DNA of 64,000 nt from an uncultured Eubacteriales bacterium (lineage in GTDB: Bacteria; Bacillota; Clostridia; Christensenellales; CAG-138). Both the position numbers and the translations under genes were made by a program. Shown piece after piece: positions 30,257 through 39,399 of this stretch. Below the pieces are notes generated by a model. That model was not told the origin of the DNA. It was given only the letters and a program-made list of their open reading frames with translations, and made no database searches. Location: contig CADACQ010000002.1 in the NCBI GenBank assembly GCA_902786465.1, positions 99,502-163,501 of the forward strand, in the 5' to 3' direction. Positions within the stretch are counted from its first letter, which is position 1, and each line of letters opens with the position of its first letter.

Positions 30257-31494
30257 ACAGCCCCCGCCGAGACGCCCTGCAGGTCTTCATGGACGTGGTG
30301 GAGGACGGCGCCTATGCCAACCTTCGGCTGAAGGAGGTCCGGCGGACGCCTTCGGAGCAGGCTTACGTGAGCTCCCTGGTGTACACCGCTTTAGAGCACG
30401 TGAAGTGGGCGGACTACATGCTGTCCTTCTACGTGAAGCCCCAGAAGAAGGTGGTCCGCAACATCCTGCGCCTGGCCGTTGCGGAGCTGTTCTTTATGGA
30501 CACGCCGGACCACGCCGCCGTGAACGGTGCCGTGGAGCTGACGCGAGAATGCGGCAAAGGCACCCTGTCCGGACTGGTAAACGGGGTCCTGCGGCGGATG
30601 CTGCGGGAAAGGGACAGCCTCCCGCCCCTGCCAGCGGAGCCGGTCGCCCGGCTGTCCATCCAGTTCGGGTGCCCGGAGTGGGTCGTGAAGCAATGGCTGG
30701 ACCGGTTCGGGGAAGCGGAGACAGAAAAACTCCTGTCCTTCGAGCCGCCCGCCATGGAAATACGGGCCCAGTGGCCCTTCACCGGCGAATCGCTGGCGGC
30801 TGAACTGAAGGTGCCCTATGCCCGGGGCCAGGTGGACGAGAACTGCTTTAAGCTGAGCGAGAGCATCCCCGTCTCCTCCCTGTCCCTGTTCCGGGAGGGG
30901 AAGATCGCCATCCAGAGCGAGGGGGCCATGGCCATCTGCCGGTTCCTGGGCGACATGCGGGGCAAGAAGGTGTTGGACGCCTGCGCCGCCCCCGGCGGCA
31001 AGTCCGCCTACCTTTGGTCCTTGACGGAGGGCCACATCGACCTCACCTGCTGGGAGCTTCATCCCCATCGGGTGGAGCTCATGGAACGGACCTTCGCCCG
31101 GCTCCACGTGCAGGCAAAGTGTGAAGCAAAGGACGCTTCCCAAGCTCCCCAGGACGGGGCTCCCTGCTTCGACGCGGTGCTTCTGGACGTGCCCTGTTCC
31201 GGTTTAGGACTGCTCCGGGAAAAGCCGGACGTAGCCTTGCACCGGCAGGAAAAGGACCTTGACGAGCTGTGCCGGACCCAGGCAGCGCTGCTTGAAAGCT
31301 GCGCTCGGCTGGTGCGCCCCGGCGGGACCCTGTGCTACAGCACCTGCACCATATCCCTGCGGGAGAACGAGCAGCAGGTGGAAGCCTTTTTGAAGGCTCA
31401 CGGGGAGTATGCTTTGGAGGAACAACGCCAGCTCCTGCCCCAGCGGGACGGGACCGGCGGATTCTATATGGCAAGGATGAAGAAATGTATTTGA
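30253..31494 (+). CDS. rsmB: 16S rRNA (cytosine967-C5)-methyltransferase RsmB
   Basis: The 413-residue protein has an N-terminal NusB-like RNA-binding domain (about 1-135) and a SAM-dependent Rossmann domain. Visible motifs are DACAAPGGKSAYL (motif I), LDVPCSGLGLLREKPDV, which carries the catalytic Pro-Cys, and CYSTCTI with the second cysteine. It methylates C5 of a cytosine in 16S rRNA. Its last codons overlap an ATG at 31485 that looks like the original start of rlmN. Confidence 0.95.
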   Translation: MNSPRRDALQVFMDVVEDGAYANLRLKEVRRTPSEQAYVSSLVYTALEHVKWADYMLSFYVKPQKKVVRNILRLAVAELFFMDTPDHAAVNGAVELTRECGKGTLSGLVNGVLRRMLRERDSLPPLPAEPVARLSIQFGCPEWVVKQWLDRFGEAETEKLLSFEPPAMEIRAQWPFTGESLAAELKVPYARGQVDENCFKLSESIPVSSLSLFREGKIAIQSEGAMAICRFLGDMRGKKVLDACAAPGGKSAYLWSLTEGHIDLTCWELHPHRVELMERTFARLHVQAKCEAKDASQAPQDGAPCFDAVLLDVPCSGLGLLREKPDVALHRQEKDLDELCRTQAALLESCARLVRPGGTLCYSTCTISLRENEQQVEAFLKAHGEYALEEQRQLLPQRDGTGGFYMARMKKCI

Positions 31495-32455
31495 CGGACC
31501 TCAGCAAAACCGGCATCGTGCCCGGCCGGAGGAGATGACCAACCTGCCCAAAGCCCTGCGGGAAAAGCTGGCCGCCCTGCCCTACGGCGGCAGCGTCATC
31601 GAGCGGAAGCTGGTCTCCCCCAAGGACGGCACGATCAAATACCTGTTTTTGCTGGAGGACGGGAACCTGGTGGAGGGGGTGCTGATGCACTACTCCTATG
31701 GGAACACCGCCTGCATCTCCACCCAGGTGGGCTGCCGCATGGGCTGCAAGTTCTGCGCCTCCACGTTGGAGGGCTGCGTGCGGGACCTGCGCCCCGGCGA
31801 GATGCTGAGCTTTCTCAAGCTCATGGAGCAGGACGAGCCGCCCCGGGAGGGCTGGAGCCGGTCCGTGACCAACATCGTGCTCATGGGCAGCGGCGAGCCC
31901 CTGGACAACTACGACAACGTGGTGACCTTCCTCAAGCGGGTGACCAGCCCGGAGGAGCTGAACATCAGCCCCCGGAACATCTCTCTGTCCACCTGCGGGT
32001 TGGTGCCCAAGATCTACCGGTTCATGGAGGACGCGCCCCACGTGACCTTATCCATCTCCCTCCACGCCCATTCCGACGAGGTCAGGAAGACCATGATGCC
32101 CATCGCCAACGTGTACCCCATCGCGGACCTCATCGAGGCGGCCAGGGCCTACGCGGAGAAGACGGGCCGCCGGGTGGTGTTCGAATACGCCCTGGTGGAG
32201 GGCGTCAACGATTCGAGGCAGGATGCAACAGCCCTAGCGAAGCTCCTGCGGGGCATGCTCTGCCACGTGAATCTGATCCCTCTGAACAGCGTGAAGGAGC
32301 GTTCCTTGATGGGCGTTACCCGAGCCCACGCGGAGGAGTTTGCCGGGTGGCTGGAGAAGGAACATATCTCCGCCACGGTGCGGCGAGAGATGGGCGCTGA
32401 CATCGACGGCGCCTGCGGACAGCTGAGAAGGAGGGTGATCCATGAGATACAGTAG
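31485..32455 (+). CDS. rlmN: 23S rRNA/tRNA adenine-C2 methyltransferase RlmN with deleted N-terminal segment
   Basis: The usable frame starts at ATG 31535 and gives 306 residues from MTNLPKALREKL. The radical-SAM cluster C67-C71-C74 is intact, as are Cys60 (equivalent to E. coli Cys118) and the methyl-carrying Cys294 near the end. Family members have 40 or more residues before MTNL, forming a small helical RNA-binding domain with an FRAKQI-type motif, and these are missing. An ATG at 31485 overlapping the rsmB stop starts MYLTDLS, a plausible native N-terminus, but it is in another frame and stops at 31538. A deletion of very roughly 80-100 bases with frame loss between about 31505 and 31532 explains this. 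Confidence 0.88.
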
Positions 32456-33170
32456 CCTTTCCGAGAAGGGCCGCCGCCCCAACAACGAGGACGTGGTGTT
32501 CACCCGCTTCGATCCCCGCTATCCTCTGATCGCCGCCGTTTCCGACGGCATGGGTGGTCACGCTGCAGGCGAGGTGGCCAGCCGCATCTCCATAGAAGCC
32601 CTGGACATGTGGACCAGGGAGCTGGTCGACGCGCCCCAGAACGTGTTGGTGGACGCCTTTTTCAATGCCAACGCCCAGGTGATCTCCGCTGCCGAGGAGG
32701 ATCGAAAGCTCCGGGGCATGGGCGCTACCCTGGTAGCGGCTATCTTTTATCACGATCATTTCATCACTGCCAATATCGGGGATTCCCGGCTGTATCTGGT
32801 GTCCTCCGGCGAGATCCGCCAGGTCACCTTTGATCATTCCTACGTGCAGGAGCTGGTGCGCCGCGGCTTCCTTACGGCGGAGGAAGCCCGGAACCATCCC
32901 CGCAAGAACGTGATCACCCGCTGTATCGGTTCCGAAGCCTCCTTCGAGCCGGACGTGTTCTATACTCGCTGGAACCCCAAGGACCTGGTGATCCTGTGTT
33001 CTGACGGCCTCTGCGACGTGCTGCGAGAGGAAGACATGCTCGCCCTCGTACAGCAGAAAAACGATCTCGACGCCCTCTGCAAGGCGCTGGTAAAAGCCGC
33101 CTACGATAAGGGCAGCACCGACAACATCTCCCTGGTACTGGTCCGTAACGAAGGGGGTGTGGAGCTGTGA
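32442..33170 (+). CDS. stp: PP2C-family Ser/Thr protein phosphatase (PrpC/Stp)
   Basis: The 242-residue phosphatase carries PP2C metal-binding motifs: NNEDVVF near residue 14, VSDGMGGHAAGEVAS near 33-47, MGATLVAA, ANIGDSRLYLV, CSDGLCD and the terminal GSTDNISLVLV with its metal Asp. It dephosphorylates targets of the adjacent PrkC kinase. Its start overlaps the rlmN end by 14 bases and its stop overlaps prkC as GTGA, so the phosphatase and kinase are made together. Confidence 0.95.
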   Translation: MRYSSLSEKGRRPNNEDVVFTRFDPRYPLIAAVSDGMGGHAAGEVASRISIEALDMWTRELVDAPQNVLVDAFFNANAQVISAAEEDRKLRGMGATLVAAIFYHDHFITANIGDSRLYLVSSGEIRQVTFDHSYVQELVRRGFLTAEEARNHPRKNVITRCIGSEASFEPDVFYTRWNPKDLVILCSDGLCDVLREEDMLALVQQKNDLDALCKALVKAAYDKGSTDNISLVLVRNEGGVEL

Positions 33171-34675
33171 CGCCGGATATCATCGACGGCAAGTATCGCG
33201 TCATCCGCGAGGTAGGCAGCGGCGGTATGGCCCATGTCTATCGCGCCATCAACATGTCCTCTCGCAAGGTCGTAGCCGTGAAGATGCTGAAGGAGGAATA
33301 CCTGAACGATCGGGAGTTCCTGCGCCGCTTCGAGCGGGAAGCCAAAGCGAGCCTGGCCCTGTCCCATGAGAACATCGTCCGCGCCTTCGGCGTGGGGGAT
33401 GACAACGGTGTGCCCTACATCGTCTTGGAGTACGTGGAGGGCAAGACCCTGAAGGAGCTGATCCAGGAGAGCCCCGGGGGCCATCTGTCTGTGCAGCAGG
33501 CCATCGGTATCTGCAGCCAGATCCTGGACGCCCTTTCCTACGCCCACGCCCATGGGATCATCCACCGGGACGTGAAGCCCCAGAACGTGATCGTCACCAA
33601 CCGGGGCAAGGCCAAGCTGGCCGACTTCGGCATCGCCCGGGAGGTCACCGCCTCCGTACACTATATATCCCCCGAACAGGCCAAGGGCCTGCCCGTGACG
33701 GAGGAAAGCGATATTTACTCCACCGGCATCTCCCTCTACGAGATGCTCACCGGCACCGTGCCCTTCATCGGCGACACCACGGTGGCTACGGCGCTGATGC
33801 ACCTTTCCGAGACGCCTACGCCGCCTCAGGATCTGAACCCCGCCGTTCCCCCGGCTCTCAACGATATCGTGCTTCGGGCCATCGAAAAGGACCCGAAGAT
33901 GCGCTATTCCAGCGCCAAGCTCATGCGCTCCGATCTCATTCGATCCCTGTCCCATCCCAACGGCACCTTTGCCCGGGACAGGGAATCCAAGGAGTCGAAG
34001 CTGCCGGGACGGCGCATGTCCCTGTCGGTATACGCCTGGATATCCATCTCCGTGTTCACGCCCATCCTGGTGATCTTCCTGGCGTATCTTGGCTATGCGA
34101 ACCACTGGTGTGCCGGCAAGGAAGCCACAGAGAGCGAAGCCGTCCTGCCTGCGGCCTCCTCCAGCACCAACGTGGCCAGCGTCACCGTGGCTACACAGCC
34201 GGTGCATACGCCTGCGGATCAGTCCATGCCGCTGGTGACGGGGCTGCGGCTGGACGACGCCCTCAAGGCGCTCCACGATTCAGGTTTTACAGATATCTTC
34301 GTATCCACAGAATACGCCACCGACGATCCACGGATCGGCACCATCGTCCAGCAGAGCCAGCCTGGAAACACCGTCCCCAACAGGTCGGAACCCGTCTATA
34401 TCACGCTCCTGTTGGAAAAGCGCGGCAAATATAAGGCGGACGTGGCCTTTATGCTGGATATCCCCGAGAACGATTCCCGGGTCCAGATGGTGTATCGGAC
34501 CAGCAACACGGACAACATCGATTACTCCGTCATCCTGTACGACACAGTGCGCACCAAGGAGACCATGGTATCCATCAGCGCCACGGTCTACAGCAACGAC
34601 CCGGCCACCCGGACTTTGTATCTGCTGGTGAACGGAGAGGAAGTCAGGACCCAGGACGTGAAGTTTTCGGAGTAA
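33167..34675 (+). CDS. prkC: PrkC-type membrane Ser/Thr kinase with one visible PASTA domain and a shortened activation loop
   Basis: The 502-residue kinase (GTG start) has the Hanks domain: glycine loop GSGGMAHVY, VAVKML, catalytic HRDVKPQN, and DFG followed by SPEQAKG. A single membrane segment lies near 285-310 (YAWISISVFTPILVIFLAYLGYA, given in part), then a Ser/Thr-rich linker and one PASTA-like repeat (MPLVTGLRLDDALKAL). The activation loop is abnormal. DFGIAREVTA runs straight into SVHYISPEQ, while PrkC homologues have about 11-14 more residues here, including the autophosphorylated threonines and an MG before SVHY. Without them, regulation by autophosphorylation should be lost. In spore formers PrkC senses muropeptides. 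Confidence 0.93.
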   Translation: MTPDIIDGKYRVIREVGSGGMAHVYRAINMSSRKVVAVKMLKEEYLNDREFLRRFEREAKASLALSHENIVRAFGVGDDNGVPYIVLEYVEGKTLKELIQESPGGHLSVQQAIGICSQILDALSYAHAHGIIHRDVKPQNVIVTNRGKAKLADFGIAREVTASVHYISPEQAKGLPVTEESDIYSTGISLYEMLTGTVPFIGDTTVATALMHLSETPTPPQDLNPAVPPALNDIVLRAIEKDPKMRYSSAKLMRSDLIRSLSHPNGTFARDRESKESKLPGRRMSLSVYAWISISVFTPILVIFLAYLGYANHWCAGKEATESEAVLPAASSSTNVASVTVATQPVHTPADQSMPLVTGLRLDDALKALHDSGFTDIFVSTEYATDDPRIGTIVQQSQPGNTVPNRSEPVYITLLLEKRGKYKADVAFMLDIPENDSRVQMVYRTSNTDNIDYSVILYDTVRTKETMVSISATVYSNDPATRTLYLLVNGEEVRTQDVKFSE

Positions 34676-34681
34676 AAGGCG

Positions 34682-35548
34682 ATGGAAGGGTCTATCATTA
34701 AGGGTGTGGGCGGGTTCTACTACGTTTCTACCGCTCATGGCGTGATCACCTGCAAGGCCAAGGGCTCCTTCCGCCGAGAGGGTATCACCCCGGTGGTGGG
34801 GGATCGGGTGCGCATCACCCTCCATGCTTCCGGGTATGCTCAGATCGAAGAGATCCTGCCCCGCCGGAACCTGCTGATCCGCCCGGCTGTGGCGAACATC
34901 GACCGGCTCCTCATCGTCCTGTCCGGGCATCTGCCCGAACCCGATTGGCTTTTAGCCGACAAGCTGATCGTCCAGGCCACGCTGAACCGGATCGAGCCCG
35001 TGATGGTCCTCAACAAGGCGGACGAAGCAGAGGACGGCATTTTAAAAGCGTTCGAAGAGGACTATCGCCTCTTCCCCCGAGTGGTGGTCTCCGCCCTGTC
35101 GGGAGAAGGGCTGCAAGGGTTGAAGGACGCCATCGCGGGGAAGGTATGCTGCTTCGCGGGGCAGTCCGCTGTAGGGAAATCCTCCCTGATGAACGCCCTG
35201 CTCCCCGAGCTTGACCTGCCCGTGGGGGAGCTGACCCGCAAGACGGATCGGGGCAAGCACACCACCCGGCATGCCCAGCTGTGGCCCTGCTTCGGCGGCG
35301 CTCTGCTGGACACCCCCGGCTTCTCCCTCTACGAGCCGGAGAGCTTCGACGAGCTGCTGCTGCAGGGCTGCTACCCGGAGTTCAGGGAGGCCGAGCCCTG
35401 CCGGTTCCCGGGATGCATGCACATCAGCGAGCCGGGCTGCGGCGTGAAGGCCCTGCTGTCCACCGGCCAGCTGTCCCCCGCCCGCTATGAGCGATATGTC
35501 CAGATCGCCAAAGATTTTACTTTCAGGAGGAAACACCAATATGATTAA
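34682..35548 (+). CDS. rsgA: Ribosome small-subunit-dependent GTPase A
   Basis: The 288-residue circularly permuted GTPase assists late 30S maturation. It has an N-terminal OB domain, then the G4-like VMVLNKAD, G1 GQSAVGKSSLMNAL, RKTDRGKHTT and DTPGFS, and a C-terminal zinc finger with CRFPGCMH and CGVKAL. It lies in its usual position between prkC and rpe, and the ATG follows prkC by 6 bases. Confidence 0.96.
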   Translation: MEGSIIKGVGGFYYVSTAHGVITCKAKGSFRREGITPVVGDRVRITLHASGYAQIEEILPRRNLLIRPAVANIDRLLIVLSGHLPEPDWLLADKLIVQATLNRIEPVMVLNKADEAEDGILKAFEEDYRLFPRVVVSALSGEGLQGLKDAIAGKVCCFAGQSAVGKSSLMNALLPELDLPVGELTRKTDRGKHTTRHAQLWPCFGGALLDTPGFSLYEPESFDELLLQGCYPEFREAEPCRFPGCMHISEPGCGVKALLSTGQLSPARYERYVQIAKDFTFRRKHQYD

Positions 35549-36185
35549 GATCGCCCCCTCCATTCTGTCCGCTGACTTCGCCCGCATGGGCGAGGACGTT
35601 CGGATGCTGGAAGCAAACGGCGCGGATTGGATCCACTTCGACGTGATGGACGGTCACTTCGTGCCCAACATCACCTTCGGCCCCGCCATGTGCAAGGCCG
35701 TGCGGCCCCATACGAAGCTCCCCCTGGACGTACATCTCATGGTGGACCGGCCCAGCGAGTGGGTCGCGCCCTTCCGGGACGCGGGGGCAAACATCCTGAC
35801 CTTCCACGTGGAGGCGGAGCGGCACATCCACCGGACGCTGCAGGCCATCCACGGCGCGGGCATGCAGGCGGGCGTGGTGCTGAACCCTGCGACGCCCCTT
35901 GCCCTCTGCGAGGAGGTGTTGGAAGACTGCAACATGGTCCTGCTCATGAGCGTGAACCCCGGATTCGGCGGGCAGAAGTTCATCCCCCAGGTCCTGCGCA
36001 AGATCGAAGCCTTGAGCGCCCTCAAGGCGGCGCGAGGCCTGTCCTTCGAGATCGAGGTGGACGGTGGCGTCAACGACAAAACGGCGCCTCTCTGCCGACA
36101 GGCCGGGGCCACCGTGCTGGTGGCGGGCAGCGCTGTGTTCACCGCTGAAGACCCCAAGGATATGATCCGGCGGCTGCGTGGCTGA
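35541..36185 (+). CDS. rpe: Ribulose-phosphate 3-epimerase
   Basis: The start at 35541 is set by an AGGAGG site and the family N-terminus MIKIAPSILSADFARMGED (214 residues). The TIM barrel shows HFDVMDGHFVPNITFGP with metal-binding His and Asp, HLMVDRP, MSVNPGFGGQKFI and the Asp of EVDGGVND. It interconverts ribulose-5-phosphate and xylulose-5-phosphate. It overlaps the rsgA end by 8 bases and the next gene by 8 bases. Confidence 0.97.
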   Translation: MIKIAPSILSADFARMGEDVRMLEANGADWIHFDVMDGHFVPNITFGPAMCKAVRPHTKLPLDVHLMVDRPSEWVAPFRDAGANILTFHVEAERHIHRTLQAIHGAGMQAGVVLNPATPLALCEEVLEDCNMVLLMSVNPGFGGQKFIPQVLRKIEALSALKAARGLSFEIEVDGGVNDKTAPLCRQAGATVLVAGSAVFTAEDPKDMIRRLRG

Positions 36186-37020
36186 GCTTCGTTCCCTGTT
36201 CAATCGAGCCAGGGGGTTCGCCCGCGAGCTGAACGACCGAGGGCTGGTGACCTATGCCGCCTCCTGCGCCTTCTATTCCTTCCTGTCCCTGTTTCCCATG
36301 GCCGCGTTAGCCGCCTCCCTGGTGCCCTGCATCGGCGTCTCAGAGGCGGCTTTGCTGCGCTTTTTGGGCTCCGTGGCCCCGATGGGTGTGGCCGCCCTGC
36401 TGCAGGCGATCCTGTCCAACGTCTATGAGAACGTCTTCCCCGCCCTGCCCCTCTCCCTTCTGGCCCTCCTTTGGTCCGCCGCACAAGCCTTTTCGGAGCT
36501 GTTGAAGGGGATGGCGGCCATGACCGACCCTGCCCGACAGGCCGGCTTCCTCAAGCGGCGGCTCCGGGCCATCCTCCTCACCATGGCGCTGCTGACGACG
36601 CTGCTGCTGTCCCTGTCGGTGCTGATCTTCGGCGCCAGACTCGCCCTGTTTATCGGGTACCTGTTTCCCCGGGCCAACGGCTTGCTGGCGCTGTTTCTTC
36701 GCCTCAGACACCTGTTCATGGGGGTGCTGCTGTGGCTTTTGTTCGTCTTTCTCTATCGATCCATTCCCGGCCAGCGCTTCTCCTTCCGAGAGGTCCGGAC
36801 CGGGGCTGCCCTGTCCACCGTGGCCTGGATCGCCTTCTCGGGTATGTTTTCCCTGTACGCCGGCCGATTCTTCGACCTGACCCTGTACGGGGGCATGGCG
36901 ACCATGGCCCTCACCATGCTGTGGCTCTTCTACTGCCAATACATCGTGCTCGTGGGCGCCGGCCTCTGCGCTCGCCAGCGCAGCAAAAAGGAAGCCGCGC
37001 GCTTGGCGACAGCTTCCTGA
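36178..37020 (+). CDS. YihY/BrkB-family membrane protein
   Basis: A GTG start overlapping the rpe stop gives 280 residues with about six membrane helices. The N-terminal AASCAFYSFLSLFPM and C-terminal LSTVAWIAFSGMFSLYAGRF with LTMLWLFYCQYIVLVGAGL match the YihY/virulence-factor BrkB family, once mis-called RNase BN. The function is unknown, with a possible transporter or envelope role. It ends the def operon; mutS2 converges 13 bases away without a visible terminator. Confidence 0.88.
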   Translation: MAELRSLFNRARGFARELNDRGLVTYAASCAFYSFLSLFPMAALAASLVPCIGVSEAALLRFLGSVAPMGVAALLQAILSNVYENVFPALPLSLLALLWSAAQAFSELLKGMAAMTDPARQAGFLKRRLRAILLTMALLTTLLLSLSVLIFGARLALFIGYLFPRANGLLALFLRLRHLFMGVLLWLLFVFLYRSIPGQRFSFREVRTGAALSTVAWIAFSGMFSLYAGRFFDLTLYGGMATMALTMLWLFYCQYIVLVGAGLCARQRSKKEAARLATAS

Positions 37021-37033
37021 ACAGATCTCCTCT

Positions 37034-39397
37034 TTATTTCAACGTGACCACCGTGACCCCGGCGTCTCCCTCCCCGTAGGCCCCGATCCGATAGGATTTG
37101 ACCCGGGGATGGGTCTTCAGGTACGCCTGGATGCCTGCCCGCAGGGCGCCGGTGCCCTTGCCGTGGATGATGTTGAACTCCTTTCGGCCGTTCCGGGCGC
37201 ACAGGTCGATATACCGGTCCACCTCCAGCATGCCGTCGTCCACGGTCATGCCCCGCAAGTCCAGGTCCATCTTGACCTCCTGGATGTCCTGCAGGATGGG
37301 TTTCCCCGCCACAGGGGCCCGCTTCTTCTGAGCCTTGGGCAGGGGCCTCAGGTCCGAAAGGGGCACGTTCATCTTGATGACCCCGGCCTGGATCTGGACC
37401 ATGCCCCGGGCATCGGGCGCCTTGAGCACGGTGGCGGTGTTGTGGATGCTGATCACATGGTAGCTCTCCCCCGCCTTCACCGTCTTGGGCGCTTCGCCCA
37501 TATCCTCCTCCGGCAGGGCCGTGTCCACGAGATCGTTCTCCGAGGCGCGCATGCCGTCCCTGGCCTGCTGGATGGCCCGCTCAAGAGCCTTGTAGTCGAT
37601 ATTCTTGACGTTCCTCAGCTCCGTGATGATCCGTTCCATCTCCCGCCGGGTCTGGCGCACGATGTCCCGGGCGTCCTCCCGAGCTCGATTGCGCAGGGTG
37701 GTTCGTTCCTCGTCCAGCTTGCGCTTCTCCTTCTCGTAGTCGTTCCGAAGCTTCTCCGCCTCCCACAAGGCGAGCTGCGCGTCGTGGCGGGCCTTTTCAG
37801 CGATGCGCCGCTGCTCCTCCGCGCCGCTCAGCACGTCCTCGAAAGCTACGTCCTCCTTCTTCAAGAACTGCCGTGCCCTATCGATGACCTCCGCGGAGAG
37901 GCCCAGACGGCGGCTGATCTCGAAGGCGTTGGACTTGCCGGGGATGCCGATATAGAGCCGGTAGGTGGGACAGAGCCGATCCACATCGAATTCCATGGAG
38001 GCGTTCTGCATCCTATCCCTGGACAGGGCGAAGGCCTTGATCTCGCTGTAGTGGGTGGTGGCCATGGTCCGGCAGCCCTGGGCCTGGAGCCGCTCCAGGA
38101 TGGCCTGGGCGAGAGCCGCGCCCTCCAGGGGGTCCGTGCCCGCGCCCAGCTCGTCAAGAAGGACCAGCGTGTGCTCGTCCGCCTGCTCGATGATGGACAC
38201 CAGGTTGGTCATATGGGCGCTGAAGGTGGACAGGCTCTGCTCGATGGACTGCTCGTCACCGATGTCCGCAAAGACCTGATCGAAGATGGATACCTCGCTC
38301 CCTTCCTCCGCCGGCAGGAACAGGCCGCACATGGCCATGAGGGTAAAGAGACCCACGGTCTTCAGTGTCACCGTCTTGCCGCCGGTATTGGGGCCGGTGA
38401 TGATGAGGGTGTCGAAGTCCTCCCCGAGCCACAAGGTGACGGGCACCACCTTCTCCCTGTCGATCAGGGGATGACGGGCGTTCACCAGTTTCAGACGGCC
38501 CTCCTCGTTGAGCTTGGGCCGGACGCCGCCCTGCTCTCGAGCCAGGACGGCCTTGGCGAAGATGCAGTCGAGACGCCCCAGCAGCAGGAGGCTGTCGTAC
38601 AGCTCGTCCGCATAGGGCTGCAGCAGGGCGGTCAACCCCGCCAAAATGCGCTCGATCTCCTTCTGCTCGTCCAGCAAAAGCTTCTTATACTCGTTCCCCA
38701 GCTCCACCACCGCCGCCGGCTCGATGAACAGGGTCTGGCCCGTGCCGCTCTGGTCATGGATGAGGCCCGGGATCTGCCGCCGATGCTCCGCCTTCACCGG
38801 GATGGTGTAGCGGCCGTTGCGCATGGTGATGATGGAATCCTGCAGATACTTCTGATCCCCGGCGCTGCGGATGATGCTGTTGAGCTTGTCCCGCACCTTC
38901 TCCGTGGTGATCTTCATCTGCCGCCGGATGCGGGCCAGCTCCGGGGAGGCGCTGTCCGCCATCTCCTCCTCGGAGAGGATGCAGCGGGCGATCTCGTTCT
39001 CGATGGAAGGCTGAGCCGTGAGCCGGTTGGCCATCAGGCACAGCAGCCCGTCGCCTCCCTGTTCCTTGCCGCCCAGGATCGCTTCCCTGGCCCGGCGGGA
39101 CACCTTTAGGCACCGTTCCGCCCCCAGCAGCTCCCCCATGGACAGGGCCAGCACTGCACTCATGCGGCGAAGGGAGGGGCGGATGTCGGGGAACACGTCG
39201 ATGGGCGTGTGACCCAGCCGCCAGAACACAGATTCCGCCTCCATGGTCTCCTGCAGGAGCCGCTCCGCTTCAGGCAGGGACGCGGCCGGAGACAGAGCGT
39301 CCACCGCAGCCTTCCCTAAGTCGGAAACGGCGTACCCCCGCAGCATGGCCTGGATCTTATTGAGTTCAAGAGTGTGTATGGTTCTTTCCGAGATCAT
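37034..39397 (-). CDS. mutS2: MutS2 endonuclease / ribosome-collision ATPase
   Basis: The protein of 787 residues from ATG 39397 (a TTG at 39403 overlapping the htrA stop is the alternative) has the MutS core and ATPase motifs: Walker A TGPNTGGKT, Walker B LVLLDELGAGTDP and TTHYSEIKAF. A long charged coiled coil (about 510-620) leads to a C-terminal Smr nuclease domain with LDLRGMTVDDGMLEVDRY and IIHGKGTGALR. It lacks the N-terminal mismatch-recognition domain of MutS. MutS2 suppresses recombination and, in Bacillus, splits collided ribosomes. It is last in the DUF523-RR-HK-htrA operon. Confidence 0.95.
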   Translation of the reverse strand: MISERTIHTLELNKIQAMLRGYAVSDLGKAAVDALSPAASLPEAERLLQETMEAESVFWRLGHTPIDVFPDIRPSLRRMSAVLALSMGELLGAERCLKVSRRAREAILGGKEQGGDGLLCLMANRLTAQPSIENEIARCILSEEEMADSASPELARIRRQMKITTEKVRDKLNSIIRSAGDQKYLQDSIITMRNGRYTIPVKAEHRRQIPGLIHDQSGTGQTLFIEPAAVVELGNEYKKLLLDEQKEIERILAGLTALLQPYADELYDSLLLLGRLDCIFAKAVLAREQGGVRPKLNEEGRLKLVNARHPLIDREKVVPVTLWLGEDFDTLIITGPNTGGKTVTLKTVGLFTLMAMCGLFLPAEEGSEVSIFDQVFADIGDEQSIEQSLSTFSAHMTNLVSIIEQADEHTLVLLDELGAGTDPLEGAALAQAILERLQAQGCRTMATTHYSEIKAFALSRDRMQNASMEFDVDRLCPTYRLYIGIPGKSNAFEISRRLGLSAEVIDRARQFLKKEDVAFEDVLSGAEEQRRIAEKARHDAQLALWEAEKLRNDYEKEKRKLDEERTTLRNRAREDARDIVRQTRREMERIITELRNVKNIDYKALERAIQQARDGMRASENDLVDTALPEEDMGEAPKTVKAGESYHVISIHNTATVLKAPDARGMVQIQAGVIKMNVPLSDLRPLPKAQKKRAPVAGKPILQDIQEVKMDLDLRGMTVDDGMLEVDRYIDLCARNGRKEFNIIHGKGTGALRAGIQAYLKTHPRVKSYRIGAYGEGDAGVTVVTLK

Positions 39398-39399
39398 CG

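Noticed and set aside
37109-39109. A 666-codon plus-strand open frame opposite mutS2
   Set aside because: The opposite strand encodes full-length MutS2 with all motifs; the antisense product has biased composition and no recognisable domain.
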